From assembly GCA_037367355.1 (NCBI GenBank), contig CM074698.1:2728001-2792000 (forward strand): a stretch of 64,000 nt of DNA, written 5' to 3'. The position numbers and the translations under genes were made by a program. Positions 35,182 through 46,611 of this stretch are shown here, piece by piece (positions within the stretch are counted from its first letter, which is position 1; every line of letters starts with the position of its first letter). The notes under the pieces are model-generated. The model had not been told where the DNA came from and searched no databases. It saw only the letters and a list, made by a program, of their open reading frames with translations. The DNA comes from Neoscytalidium dimidiatum. Its lineage: Eukaryota; Ascomycota; Dothideomycetes; Botryosphaeriales; Botryosphaeriaceae.

Positions 35182-36665
35182 ATGGTGGCCAACGGTGCGC
35201 GAAAGGGTAAGCCGCCTCAAATCGCCTTCGGTCGCGTGCCGTCTCACCTCTGCATTCGCTGACCTTCGCTCGTGGCAGGCCCAGGCTCCAAGCACAGCCT
35301 TGTCGATGCCCGCGCCTACGATGGCATATTCACTGAAAAGGAGAAGAAGCCCGCCACGTTCAAGCTCAAGAAGCCCACTGTCAAGCAGACCCAGCCCGGG
35401 AACTGGAAAGAGAGCGAGATAATCGGTACGCCGCACACACCACAACTGCGCCGCAACAAGCCCTACCCCCGGGATGCTAATATTTAATCTTCTTCTTAGA
35501 CTCCAACAACAAGAAGATCGAGCCAGCGTCTGCGCCTACATCGCCACTTGTGAACCAGCTCGACGAGAAGACGACCGCTGCCTTCCCGACCAATCGCCCC
35601 TTAGATGACCACCTTGACACCGTACAATGCCGTCACTGCCGTCGCCCTGTCTTACGAACCGCCGCCAAAGATCATATCAAGGATTGCTTGGACAAGAAAC
35701 AAGCGAAACTTAAGAAGAAGAAGGAAGCGAAGGAAGCGAAGGAGGCAGCGATCCGGCGCGAGAAGGGCATTGTCGACGATGACGAGGACGGACCACCGAA
35801 GAATGCGCGCAAGAGCGCCAAGGGAGCGCTGGACGGCGAGGGTGCTAAGAAAAGCAAGAAGCGCAAGGCCGACGGTGATGCAGAGAAGGCACCAGCTAAA
35901 AAGAAGAAGAAGGATGAGCCGAAGGCAAAGGCGCCGAAACCCAAAGGACCTGTGGACGTCGAGAAGCAGTGTGGTGTCTTACTACCGAACGGATCCATGT
36001 GCGCAAGGAGCTTGACATGCAAAAGCCATTCGATGGGTGCAAAGCGTGCGGTGCCCGGCCGCAGCTTGCCGTATGATATGTTGCTGGCGCAGTATCAGAA
36101 GAAAAACCAGGCCAAGCAACAGCGCGCGGCCATTGATGCGAATGCTCCGCTGGCCGATGACTTCGACAACCATGGACCTATTGATTCAGATGAGGAAAAG
36201 GATGCCATCATGGCGGCTATCGCCCGCTCTCGTCCAGCGCCCCTCGTCTCCAGACCGTTGGTCTCCATGCAATCGAAATACCGCAACATTCGCATCAAAG
36301 AAATGCTGCAGAACGCCATGGGCGGGTCTCGCGGTGCTGGTCTCTTCTCAACCGGTCTCCCGCCCGCGACCAACCACCCTCCCCACTCTGCAGCCACTAC
36401 CGATGGCAGCATGGGTGCCCCCCGTGCTCCGACTACGAACTTCCTTAGCGGTATTTTCGGATCAGCGGACCCTGGCTCGGCATTTGCTGGGTTCATGAGC
36501 GGTGCTGCCGGTGCCGCGACGGGCGAAGGGATGAGTGTGGATGGCAGCACTGTCGCGGCGAGGAGACAGGCGAGTGTCGGTGGACCCAGGCAGATCCTGC
36601 CGGGACAACTGCCTGGCCCACCAAGTCGGAAGCAGAGCGTCAACAGCGTCGGCGCTGTAGGCTGA
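35182..36665 (+). CDS. SGF73: SAGA deubiquitination-module subunit Sgf73 (ataxin-7 family, SCA7 domain)
   Basis: Sgf73 anchors the H2B deubiquitinating module (Ubp8/Sgf11/Sus1 in yeast) to the SAGA coactivator. Exons 35182-35206, 35279-35425 and 35500-36665, 445 residues. The N-terminus reads MVANGARKGPGSKHSLVDAR; a zinc-finger-like CRHCRRPVLRTAAKDHIKDC sits near 99-118, a lysine-rich linker follows, and the SCA7 domain is near 208-250 (VDVEKQCGVLLPNGSMCARS, then LTCKSHSMGAKRAVPGRS and LPYDMLLAQYQKKNQ), with the conserved C-x-C-H arrangement. The C-terminal part is G/A/P-rich. Introns have donors gtaagc and gtacgc and acceptors gcag and ttag, phase-consistent. Confidence 0.92.
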
Positions 36666-38573
36666 GCGCGATCCGCCCCCCACCCCCTTTTTTTCGTTGT
36701 GGTTTCCTCGATATTTCAGCGTGGTTCGTGGGACAATCCTGGAGTGGGTGGCAGGCTGGGTATGGTGTTGGAGTCAATGTCTTTCTTGATTTCTCTCTCT
36801 GGGTTCTATTTCGTGGTTCTGGAATTGGGTACATCATTCTCATGGTCAGGAAGACACTCATTCCTTGCGAGTGGTGGTCACTTCTTGTATTACTTTTGTG
36901 GGAAGCCTTGGTACTGTTGCCTGCATGAGGGACGGGTAAGCTGGGCGGCGGTGCATGGTGGTTGGCTGGTTGGCGTACGATACCCTCAATGATAATTGGT
37001 CTCATGCTTATATAAATGAGCTTGGGAAAGTAGTGGCTGTTGAGACAAAGGTCTTGACTGAGAAAAGCTATGATCGATCGATCTTTACTTTAAGGTGACC
37101 GAAGGGAATAGCACCTAAACGCTGCGTGGACGGTGCAACTCGATCTCGTCCGATAGCTGCCATAGGTGATCGATCGGACTAAATCAGTGTGTCCACGGTT
37201 ACTAGTAGGCTGTTCCTGCAATCGGTCGCATCCTAGTGTATTCTATCATCACCTCCCTCGCGTAGCATCTATTTGAGAAGAGCGTACTGGAACAGCACAC
37301 GATTGTGCCATCGTTGTTTGCTCCGGTCGGCGCTACGCGCTCTCCACGCAGCTGTTCCGGCGGACGGGGCAACCTTTGTGCGCAAGCGCATCACCTTCTA
37401 TGAGGCACTCGCTGTTATCGCTTCCTCTTTCTTTTGCAACAAGAACGAAGCGACGCTCGCGAACCAAACGACAGCGTCCCCGCAGTGAAGAAATCCTCAC
37501 TGAGCTATCACGAGTCAGGCCTCACCACACACAGCTGGCTGGCGCTGAGTGATTACAAGAACAGAAATCGGAGCGGGGAGGCAGGGCTCGCTCGAGCCTT
37601 GTCCTGCGTGCATGCAGAGCACCGTTTTGGCATTCTGCGCCCGTTCGTTGTGTTATCAGCTCCACCGCCTCCGCCTTGCCCCAGATGAGCCTGCCTTCTG
37701 CTTCGAGTTCTGACCCTTGTTTCTTCTCTTCTTTTCCCTCCAATTCAGCTTCCCTAGTCGCTTTGCCCGCTTGTCGTTTGTTCGATGACCGCCCCCGTCG
37801 TCTCTTCCCCGTCTCATCTTTTCTGCCCCCAAATCCCGCATCCTCCGCCGTCACGCTCCGTGTTCTTCTCGAAATCACAGATGCACGCGCATACGCACAT
37901 CCCTTACTCCTCGGACTCTACCTGCGCTCATGACGACAATCTTACCAGCTCTGGAAGCCCCTCATACCTTTTTCGTTGAGCGGCCCGAGGATTTTCTATC
38001 CGAGGGCTCGTCTCTTCGGCTGATGACAGTGCTAAGTGTAGTTTTCAATCGGAGGCGCATGTTTCTGAGGATGAGGGCTGGAAGGTGTATGTTGTGGATG
38101 GTTGGAGTAGGTGGGAAAGAGCTGGAAATGAGGTTCAATTGGAGAGCGGCGATGTTGGTGAGAGAGCGATCTGAGAGGTGTGAAGTGATGAGGACGGGAA
38201 GGTGGGTTTTTGGGAGCCAGGAGGGGAAGTTCGAGAGGAAAGTGCTCTTGGCTGATCGCCATGGTCTGCCTGGAGTTTGAGGCTGGATGATGGAGTGCCT
38301 CACATGCCCGATGATGAAAACAAGCCAAAGTCGCAGACAACCCGGGTACCACCTCTCGAGGCGTTGCCTTTGCTAGGTTGTCGATGTGAACTAGAGAGCT
38401 AATTTGAGGGCACATACACTTGCAAACATGTTTTGGCAGTACCCGCGAAGCATTACACTGATTTCAAAACTGCAAAGTCCCGGTGAGAAATACTCATCCA
38501 TGCTCCTCCCCCCGGTGATTTTACAACGCATGTTTATACATCTACACGAGCTCAATTTTGCGAAGCTAGGACA
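36666..38573. other. 1.9 kb convergent intergenic region SGF73/TAZ1
   Basis: Both neighbours end here. Open frames on both strands overlap at 37930-38415 without known similarity; the minus-strand one (ending at 37962) has some hydrophobic periodicity but I cannot support it as a gene. A CGATCGATCGATC stretch lies near 37071-37083. Confidence 0.5.
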
Positions 38574-39905
38574 TTAGGTATCCTTCACCCAACTCTCATC
38601 GTCCATTTTGCCTTCGTGCTTTGGGCCTTCCATCGACCAAGTTTCAACGAGGCCAGCTTTAGGATCCTCATCTGGTAAGCCTCTACTTCTCCTCACCTTC
38701 AATACCTCCTGCCTTACGCGCATCGTACACTCTTTCCTTAATTGCACCGCTTCCGTCCCGTATTTCAGGCCCTCACTCAGAACCCCGATGTCCAAAGTCT
38801 CGCTTCCCTCTTCCTTCTCTTTCAGCCTCCTCCACCTGTCCCTCAAGTCCCCAAAGACCTTGTCTACGTCCACCTTATCCCCAAACGTCACGCTCACCGT
38901 CTTTCCCGGCCGCGGAATGAACCGCGGGAACTGTCGCGCCTCGTGCATGATCTGCTCTGGACCCTCCACCCACATGGGCACCACGTCCGGGCACGGCTCG
39001 CTCTCCAGGATCAGACGCGCGACGCCCCACTTGAAATAGCGCATCGTCTTGTCCTCCTTCTGGTGCACCTTGCCCTCCGGGAAGATATGCACCCAGGCGT
39101 GGCGCCGTGAGAGGTAGGCAGAGGGCGCTGGAAATGAGTCGCGGCCCGTAGTGGTGTAAGTTAGGGCGGCAGAGGTAAAAGGGTCGGAGATGTCGGGAGC
39201 GGCTTCGCGGCGCGGAGTGGGCGCGGAGAATGGAGGGCGCGAGAGGAGGCGGATGGCTTGCGTTATGGTGGGTTGGAAGAGGCCGCCGTACGGTGAGTGC
39301 GCCAGACGGTGGCATGGGAGGGTTTGGCCGAGGGAAAAGAAGGTGGAGAGGAGCCTGCGGAGAGTGAGCTGTCGGTAGCCTGCGACGTCTATCGTTTCCG
39401 TTTGACGCACTTGTTGGGGAAAGCGAGGTCGTGGCTGGCAAGGCTCCAGCGCAAGTTGTCTGGATTAAACATGTACCGCGTTGGCAGTGAACCCCAGATC
39501 AATGGATCATCCAGTCTAAACGGAGGGAAAACAAGAACGACAGTTAGCACTGGGGTCCTCTAGAGAGATGGCTATCTCCCGTGAAATGCGTCAGGGCGTA
39601 CATCATACACGGATACATGGTTGGAAACTGTTGTGCGCCGTGAGAAGGCTTCGTGTCAGCCGCACTGGTTTCTCTGTGCCATTGAGTTGCGAAATGTGAA
39701 GCTTGCCTGTAAGCAGTCCGCGTTGGCGTCCCTGAACATCTTCGCGCTCATCAAGCAGCTTGAGAAAATTGTCCATGCCAGTGACCTGGAGATTGCTGAG
39801 GCCGACCAGAAATCCTCGGCTCAGAAGGCCCACGGCGCCCATAATGACGACGGAGCCGCAGCGCCATGGGAGGCTAGGAGCAGCCGGGTGCTCCTCCTGC
39901 GGCAT
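38574..39905 (-). CDS. TAZ1: tafazzin, monolysocardiolipin acyltransferase
   Basis: Mitochondrial membrane-associated transacylase that remodels cardiolipin. Four exons on the minus strand: 39905-39707, 39627-39609 (19 nt), 39515-39411 and 39354-38574, 367 residues. The N-terminus reads PSLPWRCGSVVIMGAVGLLS then GFLVGLSNLQVTGMDNF. The acyltransferase motif HX4D is NHVSVLDD (H70/D75), assembled across the microexon, followed by PLIWGSLPTRYMFNPDNLRW, LAHSPYGGLFQPT, WVHIFPEGKVHQ near 197, TMRYFKWGVARLILE and VPMWVEGPEQIMHEARQFPR, all typical of tafazzin. The first intron begins GCAAGC rather than GT: no GT exists that keeps the conserved TVSNH junction, and a CTGAC branch site and ACAG acceptor are present, so it is a GC-AG intron. 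Head-to-head with the NOSIP-like gene. Confidence 0.92.
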
Positions 39906-40299
39906 CGCGGCTTACGGGCGATGCATCAAAGCGAGGGTCTCGAGAGAAGAAAAGAGAGAAAAGATGGAAAGCAGGTGGAGTGACGGATGGAGTTTGGCAC
40001 GAAGTTGTTGAGCCCTAGAACTTCTGAATCGAACAAGGATCAGGGACTTGGCCGGGACAGCAGCCTGTGGGGAGCTTGGGTTCCCGCACGCGCGTTGGCT
40101 GGGCGGCTTCCTCTCCGCGTTTTTTTCCTTGCGCTGCGGCGACCGGAAAGTCCTGACCGCGTCGTCATCGTCGATCGGGTACCTGCACACGCGCTCTCTG
40201 CCGACGCCGACACCGATGCCGCCGAGAGTACAATTGCATTTCCAACACGACATTGCTTGGTGCTCATACCTTTGCGCTTAAGCTGATCGACTGCTCAAA
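39906..40299. promoter_or_regulatory. bidirectional promoter region TAZ1/NOSIP-like gene
   Basis: 394 bases between divergent start codons. Moderately GC-rich; no specific factor sites assigned. Confidence 0.5.
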
Positions 40300-41551
40300 A
40301 TGTCGCACAGTATGGAGCTGATCTTCTCCCTCAACTCAGGGGGGAAAAAAAACAAAACACTGACTGGCCACAGGCAAGCGTAACACCTCTCTTGCCTTCT
40401 TCACCTCGTACGAGCGCGAGCAACTGAAGTCCACCTGGGGCACTGCCCGCACGCGCCTGACGCGCGACTCCTTCCTGCCATTTTCTTCTTGCAAGCTATG
40501 CTTGCTCCCATCGCGCGACCCTGTTGCATGCTCCCACGGTGACATCTTCTGCCGCGAATGCGCAGTCAACAACCTTCTTTCCCAGCGCAAGGAGATCAAA
40601 AGGCTAGAGAAGGAGACAGAAAGGAGAGCAGAGGAGGAGGCCGAGGAGAGAGCCAGACAGGAGGCAGAGGAAGAACAGAGGGCCATCGAAGACTTCGAAA
40701 GAGTGCAGATGGGATTAGAGGCGAAGGGCATGGGTGGGAAAATAGTCGGGAGAGAAGGAGGAAAGGTCACAGTCGAGCGAGAGGTTGAAGATGCAGACGG
40801 AAAGAAGGGTGCCAAGAGAAAATTTGAATTTGATGAGGAAGAGGTCATGAGAGTTGCACGGGAAGAGCGAAGCAAGGTGCGCAAGGCGTTGAGCGATGAG
40901 AAGGTTGGTGTCCCCATGTTATACGCCGGTTGTTTACTGAGCCCTCTTACTGCTCCAGAAGCTATACTGACAGCCATATGACAGCGCGAAGCTATCTCAA
41001 AGTCAACCCTACCTTCTTTCTGGGTCCCCTCTCAAACGCCCGACACCACTGCTGCAAACAGCGAGTCGTTACATGCGGTCGCCAAGAAGAACAAACTTAA
41101 CCCCATATGCCCAGGATCGCCCGATGATGACCCACATGAATACTCGCTTAAGACTCTGACGACCTTGAACTTCGTAGAAGAGAAGGACTCCAATAGCGGC
41201 GATCCCGTCCGGAGCTGTCCCAGCTGTCGCAAGGCTCTTACCAACGCTACAAAGGCCGTGCTGGCAATACCGTGCGGCCATGTGCTCTGCAAGCCTTGTA
41301 CGAAAAAGTTCATGGTGCCTCATAAAGAGGCCGACGTACATGACCCGACGGCGGAGTTTGGCATCGTCAGATGCTACGTGTGCGAGATCCCTTTGACATC
41401 CGAGAAGAAGTCGAAGAAGGACAAAGACGGCAAGAAGAAAGAGAAAGAGAAGCTCAAACCTGGCCTGGTCGAGATTAGGACAGAGGGTACTGGCTTTGCT
41501 GGTGGTGGAAAAAATATGGTAGAGAAGCAGGGAGTGGCCTTTCAGTGCTAG
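40300..41551 (+). CDS. NOSIP-family protein with U-box/RING-type fingers
   Basis: Fungal homologue of nitric oxide synthase-interacting protein, a presumed nuclear E3 ubiquitin ligase; its role in moulds is not established and may relate to the spliceosome. Exons 40300-40309, 40374-40903 and 40985-41551, 368 residues. N-terminus [19 protein letters not shown], then a split U-box/RING-like part [18 protein letters not shown] with [20 protein letters not shown] (about 40-75), a long charged coiled coil, and a C-terminal finger at about 257-320 ([39 protein letters not shown]). The order finger, coil, finger is the NOSIP layout. Introns: donors gtatgg and gttggt, acceptors cacag and gacag; the 81-nt second intron has an ACTGAC branch site. 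Confidence 0.9.
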
Positions 41552-43785
41552 CGCGACATGGGATGGACAACCGAAGGCTTCAGGCCTTAATACCAAGGAA
41601 TGGAAATGACGTAGGTAGCCCCCCTACAGAAGAGTGAGGCAGAGCAGCCGAAACACATCTACTTTCCCTACCAGGCATGTGGAGCCTTGAGGCTAGATTT
41701 AGATCAACCCTCCAACCCCGTGATATCCCAAGCCGCTGATTCCGGAGGCATTCCCTAGTTCGCTGCATGACGACCGTGCTGTGCGGTACAAATAGTTTTT
41801 ATCCTCTGGGAGAGCACCGCCACCGGCTGAAAGCGATCTAAGCGTGGATATTATGCAAAATTGATGCGTACGGAACGGTAGTCTGATTTTATAAACAGGA
41901 TGCGCCATGTACTCTGGCAAGGGAAGTCATCTGATGACTTAAAGAACACGTGTGATAATCATGCGTATCAGCGCTCAGGAATAGTTTAGCCATGAGACGG
42001 CCCTTTACGCGCAACGCACCAAAAACCAAGCGCTAAGGCAAGAGGTAGAAAGAAAACAAAGAAAGAAAATATGCAAGACAGAGCACTCGTCCTCGTGCAA
42101 TGCAAAAGGAGCAGCTGACTTCGCGAGGATCAGCTTAGCCTGATAAAGCGGATTGTTTCTCCGTGATCCAATCTACCTAGCGATTTGGGTATTGACGAGC
42201 GCATAGTAACAAGCCTGCAAGTGACATGCCATTTTGCCCTCACTTGACCCTAAATCAAATGTAGTAGACATGGCCTTGACTCATAGTATGCTTGGTTTAT
42301 GAAGAAGGAACCCCTGCATTCCTGGAGAGGTACAGCCTCCGAACACTGGGGCCTGGGGAAATATTGCTCTGTAGAGTAACTGCCATAGCTTTCCACGGAG
42401 TTGTATGTTACATCTCATGCCTCAAGTTTCTCTAGGCGTCGAAATGGAATGGCTTTCTCGCCTTGATGTATAAAGCAAGTTTTAGTTCAAGATTTGCGTG
42501 TTCACATGAGGTTGAGAATATCATCATTCGCTCTGCCAGCGATGAGGATTTACAATACCTTGACAGTGCTGCCATCTTGTACTGGCTTATAGACTGGTAT
42601 TATTCTGGCGTTAAGAGCGTAAAGGTGGTGCATCTGTTCCGTCCGGGGCAGGAATGGGGCGGCTGTTAGGCGTGCAGAATGCTGGCCTACCCACGGTACG
42701 TTCGAGTCCGTTTTCTGCCGCAATTTGCTGTATGCAAAGAGGCAATCAAGACTTGGTCTCCCGCGCGATCTGGACACAACAGAGCGTTTCTACGCTTGTG
42801 GAAAGTTGTGCATGAGATTTTATGATTCCAGCCCTGACATAGGCCAGCGATACAGCAGTTGACGTTTACACTCTCCAACAGGCTCGAATGTTTCTTTTCG
42901 TACGTAGTGGTAAGTTCCAAGAAAAAAACAAGAAAATACCGTGGTAGGAGTCTTGAACACTTTTCGGAAACGCTTTCTTATGTGAATGGATCATGTCCCA
43001 GGGCAGCACTATCAGGTTAGATCAAGTATTCAGGCCACCATAGATGGCCGGTTGGTGGCTGCCTGCAGCCTTGGGCAGAGAGACCGCGATCGCAACGGCG
43101 CGAGGCTGGCTGGCGAAGGGCGACGGGCTTGGGCGCCAAGGGTGGCGGCAACGCAGCGCGGCGGGTATGCTGGTGGTCTCGGGCGCTCTTGTTGTCGTCA
43201 TTCAAGACTGGTCGCTGGTGTCACGGCCTCCACGAGCACGGCGACGCAACGGGCACGGCGCGCAAGGCTGGCCAATTCGGCGGGCTGGCAGCGGGCAGAT
43301 GAGGTTGACGTTGAATTAGTGGCGGCACGTTTGGGCACGCTTTTAAGGGTGGCTTGGCCGGTCGCGCATCCCTGCAAGGCGGCAGGCGCGGGCATAAAGC
43401 CCGCTGGTCTCGCTCGCAGCTGAGCAGCTGCGCCCAAGTCGCCCTGCCCACCACTCGCGCTGCTTAAGTCCGCTCTTCTCCGACTGTTCCATTTCCGTCG
43501 ATTCTGAGCATACACCTAAATACACGCTCCGCGCTGCAGCTGTTTCGGGCACGCGCATCGCATCGCATCGCTCTGCTCCGCGCCAAGCGCTCGCCCGGCG
43601 CAGCTACACCGACGCTCTCCGTCCCGACCTCTCGTCTCGGGCGGTCGGGGGATCCACTTTACTGAGTGCTGCACCGAATCACCGCCTCCGCATACCCAGC
43701 AAGTCGGCTCTCCGTGTACGAGAGAAGCCACGCTAGCGCGCCCTCGCTCCGTCTATAAGTTTCGGTGTGTCTTCGCGCCAGGGCA
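41552..43785. other. 2.2 kb intergenic region NOSIP-like/BUR6
   Basis: No protein gene recognised. AT-rich in 41.8-42.6 kb; GC-rich from 43.0 kb towards BUR6, where the BUR6 promoter and leader should lie. A tRNA-like sequence at 42659-42721 is listed separately. Confidence 0.5.
42659..42721 (+). other. tRNA-like remnant (B-box and terminal stem)
   Basis: GTTCGAGTCC at 42700-42709 fits the pol III B-box consensus (GWTCRANNC). The ends GCGGCTG (42659-42665) and CTGCCGC (42715-42721) pair at six of seven positions like an acceptor stem. Against a working tRNA: only 63 nt, no convincing D-arm or A-box, a poor T-stem and no clear anticodon loop. At best a degenerate tRNA or tRNA-derived relic; could be chance. 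Confidence 0.2.
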
Positions 43786-44618
43786 ATGGACGACCCGGAA
43801 GACTCGTACGCGCCGCGCTCGCCCGATCTCTCAGCCTTCGACCACGAGCAGGCCGATCCCGAGCCACTGCCACCCCAACACCAAAAGTATCGCGGCTCTA
43901 TTTCGCACGCGCCACCCCAGTCACCCTACGCACCGGCCCCGAGCACTCCCGGCCTTTATAATCCGCCGCCCACTGGCTACATCCCGCCGCGGAACAGCAT
44001 CGTCTTCCAACCCAACCCTATGGCCGCACCCCACATCAAGTTCGAAGGTGAGGCTGGCCAGCAATGGTCGCCACTCTACTCCGCGCCCTCCACGCTCAAG
44101 ACTGAGACCATGGAGCCAGGTGATCTCATGGACGCCAATGGCGGCATGATCAAGACCGAGCCCAGGGAGCAGGCCCCTGGTGTCGCCGAAGGCATCGAGG
44201 TCAAGACCAAGTTCCCCGCCGCTCGCATCAAGCGCATAATGCAGGCCGACGAAGATGTCGGCAAGGTCGCCCAAGTCACGCCCCACGTTGTCGGTAAGTC
44301 TCAGCCCTACCCTCACCTAAGCCCGGTAGCAAACCCCACTCGCTAACACACCATGCAGCTAAGGCACTCGAGCTGTTCATGATATCGCTTGTTACCAAGG
44401 CTGCCACCGAGGCTAAGAATCGCTCGTCGAAGCGCGTCTCCGCCGCCCACCTCAAGCAAGCCGTTCTTCAGGACGAGCATTTCGACTTCCTCAACGATAT
44501 CGTCAACAAGGTCTCGGATGCACCTGCGCCGGCCGACCGCGGCGGTTCGCCCGAAGAGGGTGAAGGCAAGAAGCGCAAGGCCGGCCGTAAGAAGCGCAAG
44601 GACAGCAACGACTTCTAA
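43786..44618 (+). CDS. BUR6: negative cofactor 2 alpha (Bur6/DRAP1), histone-fold
   Basis: NC2-alpha pairs with NC2-beta (Dr1) and binds TBP on DNA to repress or tune RNA polymerase II initiation. Exons 43786-44293 and 44359-44618, 255 residues. The first 135 residues are proline-rich and probably disordered, a mould-type extension compared with the short yeast protein. The histone fold (about 138-222) reads KTKFPAARIKRIMQADEDVG then KVAQVTPHVV joined to AKALELFMISLVTKAATEAK, KRVSAAHLKQAVL and FDFLNDIVNKV, a close NC2-alpha match. A lysine-rich tail (KKRKAGRKKRK) could serve nuclear import. The intron (donor gtaagt, branch GCTAAC, acceptor gcag) splits the histone fold. The start at 43786 is preferred over the ATG seven codons upstream (43765) because it begins MDDPEDS. 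Confidence 0.92.
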
Positions 44619-45243
44619 CGAATCTTGACGAACCATTCCTTCTCTCCTCAACACATCATTAGAGTTTTTTTCGTTCTACGGTTAGGGGGTTCACTGCTGG
44701 CTGGCTACTCGGGCATGGTTCGGCGGGGCACCTTCAGGTCACACATATACCTGTCGTTTTGGCATCGGCGCGGAAGGAGTACAGGCGGAAAATCTGGGCG
44801 GACGGCTTCTCGGTGCGCGGGGTACAACACCTGCGCAGTCGATTTGATGTTTTACTGTACTCGTTTTATATGCATGGCGATGGCGAGTCTTTGGCCCTTG
44901 GTAACTTGGGCCACGGAATGACAGTTTCGGATGGAAACAAAACAGCAGCTCGACTGGCCAACAGGGTGCCGGGGCATTGCAATGTGCTACGTGACTAAGC
45001 GTGCCGAGGAAGAGTTTCTGCCCCAGGATCGGCAAAGCATGACCGGCAGCTGCCCGCCTCTCACAACGCCTGCTGCCAGACCCTGCAGCGCGCGCGTCTC
45101 GCACCTTTTTTTCTACGCGTCGCAGGCGCACCTGATCCACATCACAGCTTCCGGGCTGCGTGCCGCGTGACAGGTGGCTCTCAACTCTAATATTTCGGTC
45201 ATTACCAGTTCTCATCTCACCTCATCCGCTCGCCCATTTCGCC
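44619..45243. other. intergenic region BUR6/NUC1
   Basis: About 625 bases with the BUR6 3' UTR and the NUC1 promoter, both genes in the same direction. No other feature seen. An in-frame upstream start in NUC1 is possible but adds no targeting sequence. Confidence 0.6.
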
Positions 45244-46230
45244 ATGTCGAAGGTAACTTTCGCTGTCATCGCTGCTGCAGGTGCGGCCACTGGAGCTGCG
45301 GCAACAGCCGCCTTTTACTCGAGCAGCAAGAAAGAAGTTCCCACGGTTACGACCACTGCTTCCTCGAGCAGTACGGCACCCACGCCAGCCCCGGTCGCTC
45401 CCATCTCGAAGCCTCTCGCCTCGACCGCACCCGTCGACCCCAACGGCCTTTTCCAATATGGCTTCCCCGGCCCGGTCAACGACCTGCGAACTGCGAAGTC
45501 GCTCACATCGTCATTCAACCGGCAGACGCGCAACCCGCATTGGGTAGCCGAGCACATCACGCCGGAGTCTCTGGCCACGCACAACGGAGACCGCAAGCAC
45601 AGCGCATTCGTCGAGGACGCGTCGATTCCGGAGAAGTTCCGCGCGAAGTTGAAGGACTACTTCCGCAGCGGCTACGACCGCGGGCACCAGGTGCCGGCCG
45701 CAGATGCCAAGTGGAGCCAGGAAGCGATGGACGACACGTTTGCGCTGAGCAACATGTGCCCCCAGGTCGGCGACGGCTTCAACCGTGACTATTGGGCGCA
45801 CTTCGAGGACTTCTGCCGCCGCCTGACCCACAAGTACCCGAGCGTCCGCATTGTCACCGGCCCGCTCTATCTTCCTCGCCGCGAGCCCGACGGCAAGTGG
45901 CGCGTCAGCTACGAGGTCATCGGCAGCCCGCCCAATGTCGCGGTTCCGACGCACTTCTACAAGGTCATTTTTGCGGAGGACGGCAAGACGGGAGGAGATG
46001 TTGCGCTGGGAGCGTTCGTGCTGCCCAATGCTCCCATCTCGAATGATAAGCCGCTTCAGGACTTTGAGGTCCCGCTTGAGGCTGTGGAGAGAGCAAGTGG
46101 GTTGGAATTCGCCGACAAACTTCCTGCATCGCGTAGGAAAAAGCTATGTGCGGAGTTTGCCTGCTCGCTCGTAGTGAAGGAGTACAAGGAGAGGCAAAAG
46201 AGTTTTGGCGCCAACCATGGCAAGAGGTGA
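45244..46230 (+). CDS. NUC1: mitochondrial endonuclease G (Nuc1)
   Basis: DNA/RNA non-specific nuclease of the mitochondrial intermembrane space/inner membrane, involved in mtDNA turnover and fungal cell death. Single exon, 328 residues. The N-terminus MSKVTFAVIAAAGAATGAAA forms a hydrophobic anchor, then a S/T/A-P linker. The DNA/RNA non-specific endonuclease domain (about 75-315) has FQYGFPGPVNDLR, NRQTRNPHWVAEHITPE, the catalytic DRGH motif in GYDRGHQVPAADAKWSQ near 145, and TFALSNMCPQVGDGFNRDYW, which carries the metal-binding asparagine region, followed by TGPLYLPRREPDGKW and IGSPPNVAVPTHFYKVIF. Length and order match fungal Nuc1. Convergent with TIM13. Confidence 0.94.
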   Translation: MSKVTFAVIAAAGAATGAAATAAFYSSSKKEVPTVTTTASSSSTAPTPAPVAPISKPLASTAPVDPNGLFQYGFPGPVNDLRTAKSLTSSFNRQTRNPHWVAEHITPESLATHNGDRKHSAFVEDASIPEKFRAKLKDYFRSGYDRGHQVPAADAKWSQEAMDDTFALSNMCPQVGDGFNRDYWAHFEDFCRRLTHKYPSVRIVTGPLYLPRREPDGKWRVSYEVIGSPPNVAVPTHFYKVIFAEDGKTGGDVALGAFVLPNAPISNDKPLQDFEVPLEAVERASGLEFADKLPASRRKKLCAEFACSLVVKEYKERQKSFGANHGKR

Positions 46231-46611
46231 TGACGTAACTGGATGGTACATATCTAGCATCGGGATAGGAGTTACGCGATATTTGCAATGTACCTTTTCA
46301 GGATGTTTTATTCCGTTTTCTGTCTAAGTCAAGCGCCCCAGAAATGCCATGACCCATCAGGCGCACGCCAGCGCCATTCTCCCAATATGTGATGTTCAGC
46401 CTTCCTGTCCTGATCGTTCCGTAATGTACAATGGCTCTGCGCACTGAGCCTTCCCATGTCATCCGCGGCCTGGCATCCCACGCCGTACGGCTGCTCATCA
46501 ATCCATGGTTCACATAATCCTTCATCTTCAAGCATCCACTCTTGGACTGCATGCCTGCTCCAACATCGGACTCGCAGTCTTCTCCTCTTCGGCCCGTGAA
46601 ATCCAATTTTC
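46231..46611. other. convergent 3' intergenic region NUC1/TIM13
   Basis: About 380 bases holding two 3' UTRs. Open frames across it are unremarkable. Confidence 0.6.

Noticed and set aside
37930..38415. Overlapping open frames on both strands between SGF73 and TAZ1
   Set aside because: Neither strand gives a convincing motif; a purine/pyrimidine strand bias keeps several frames open.
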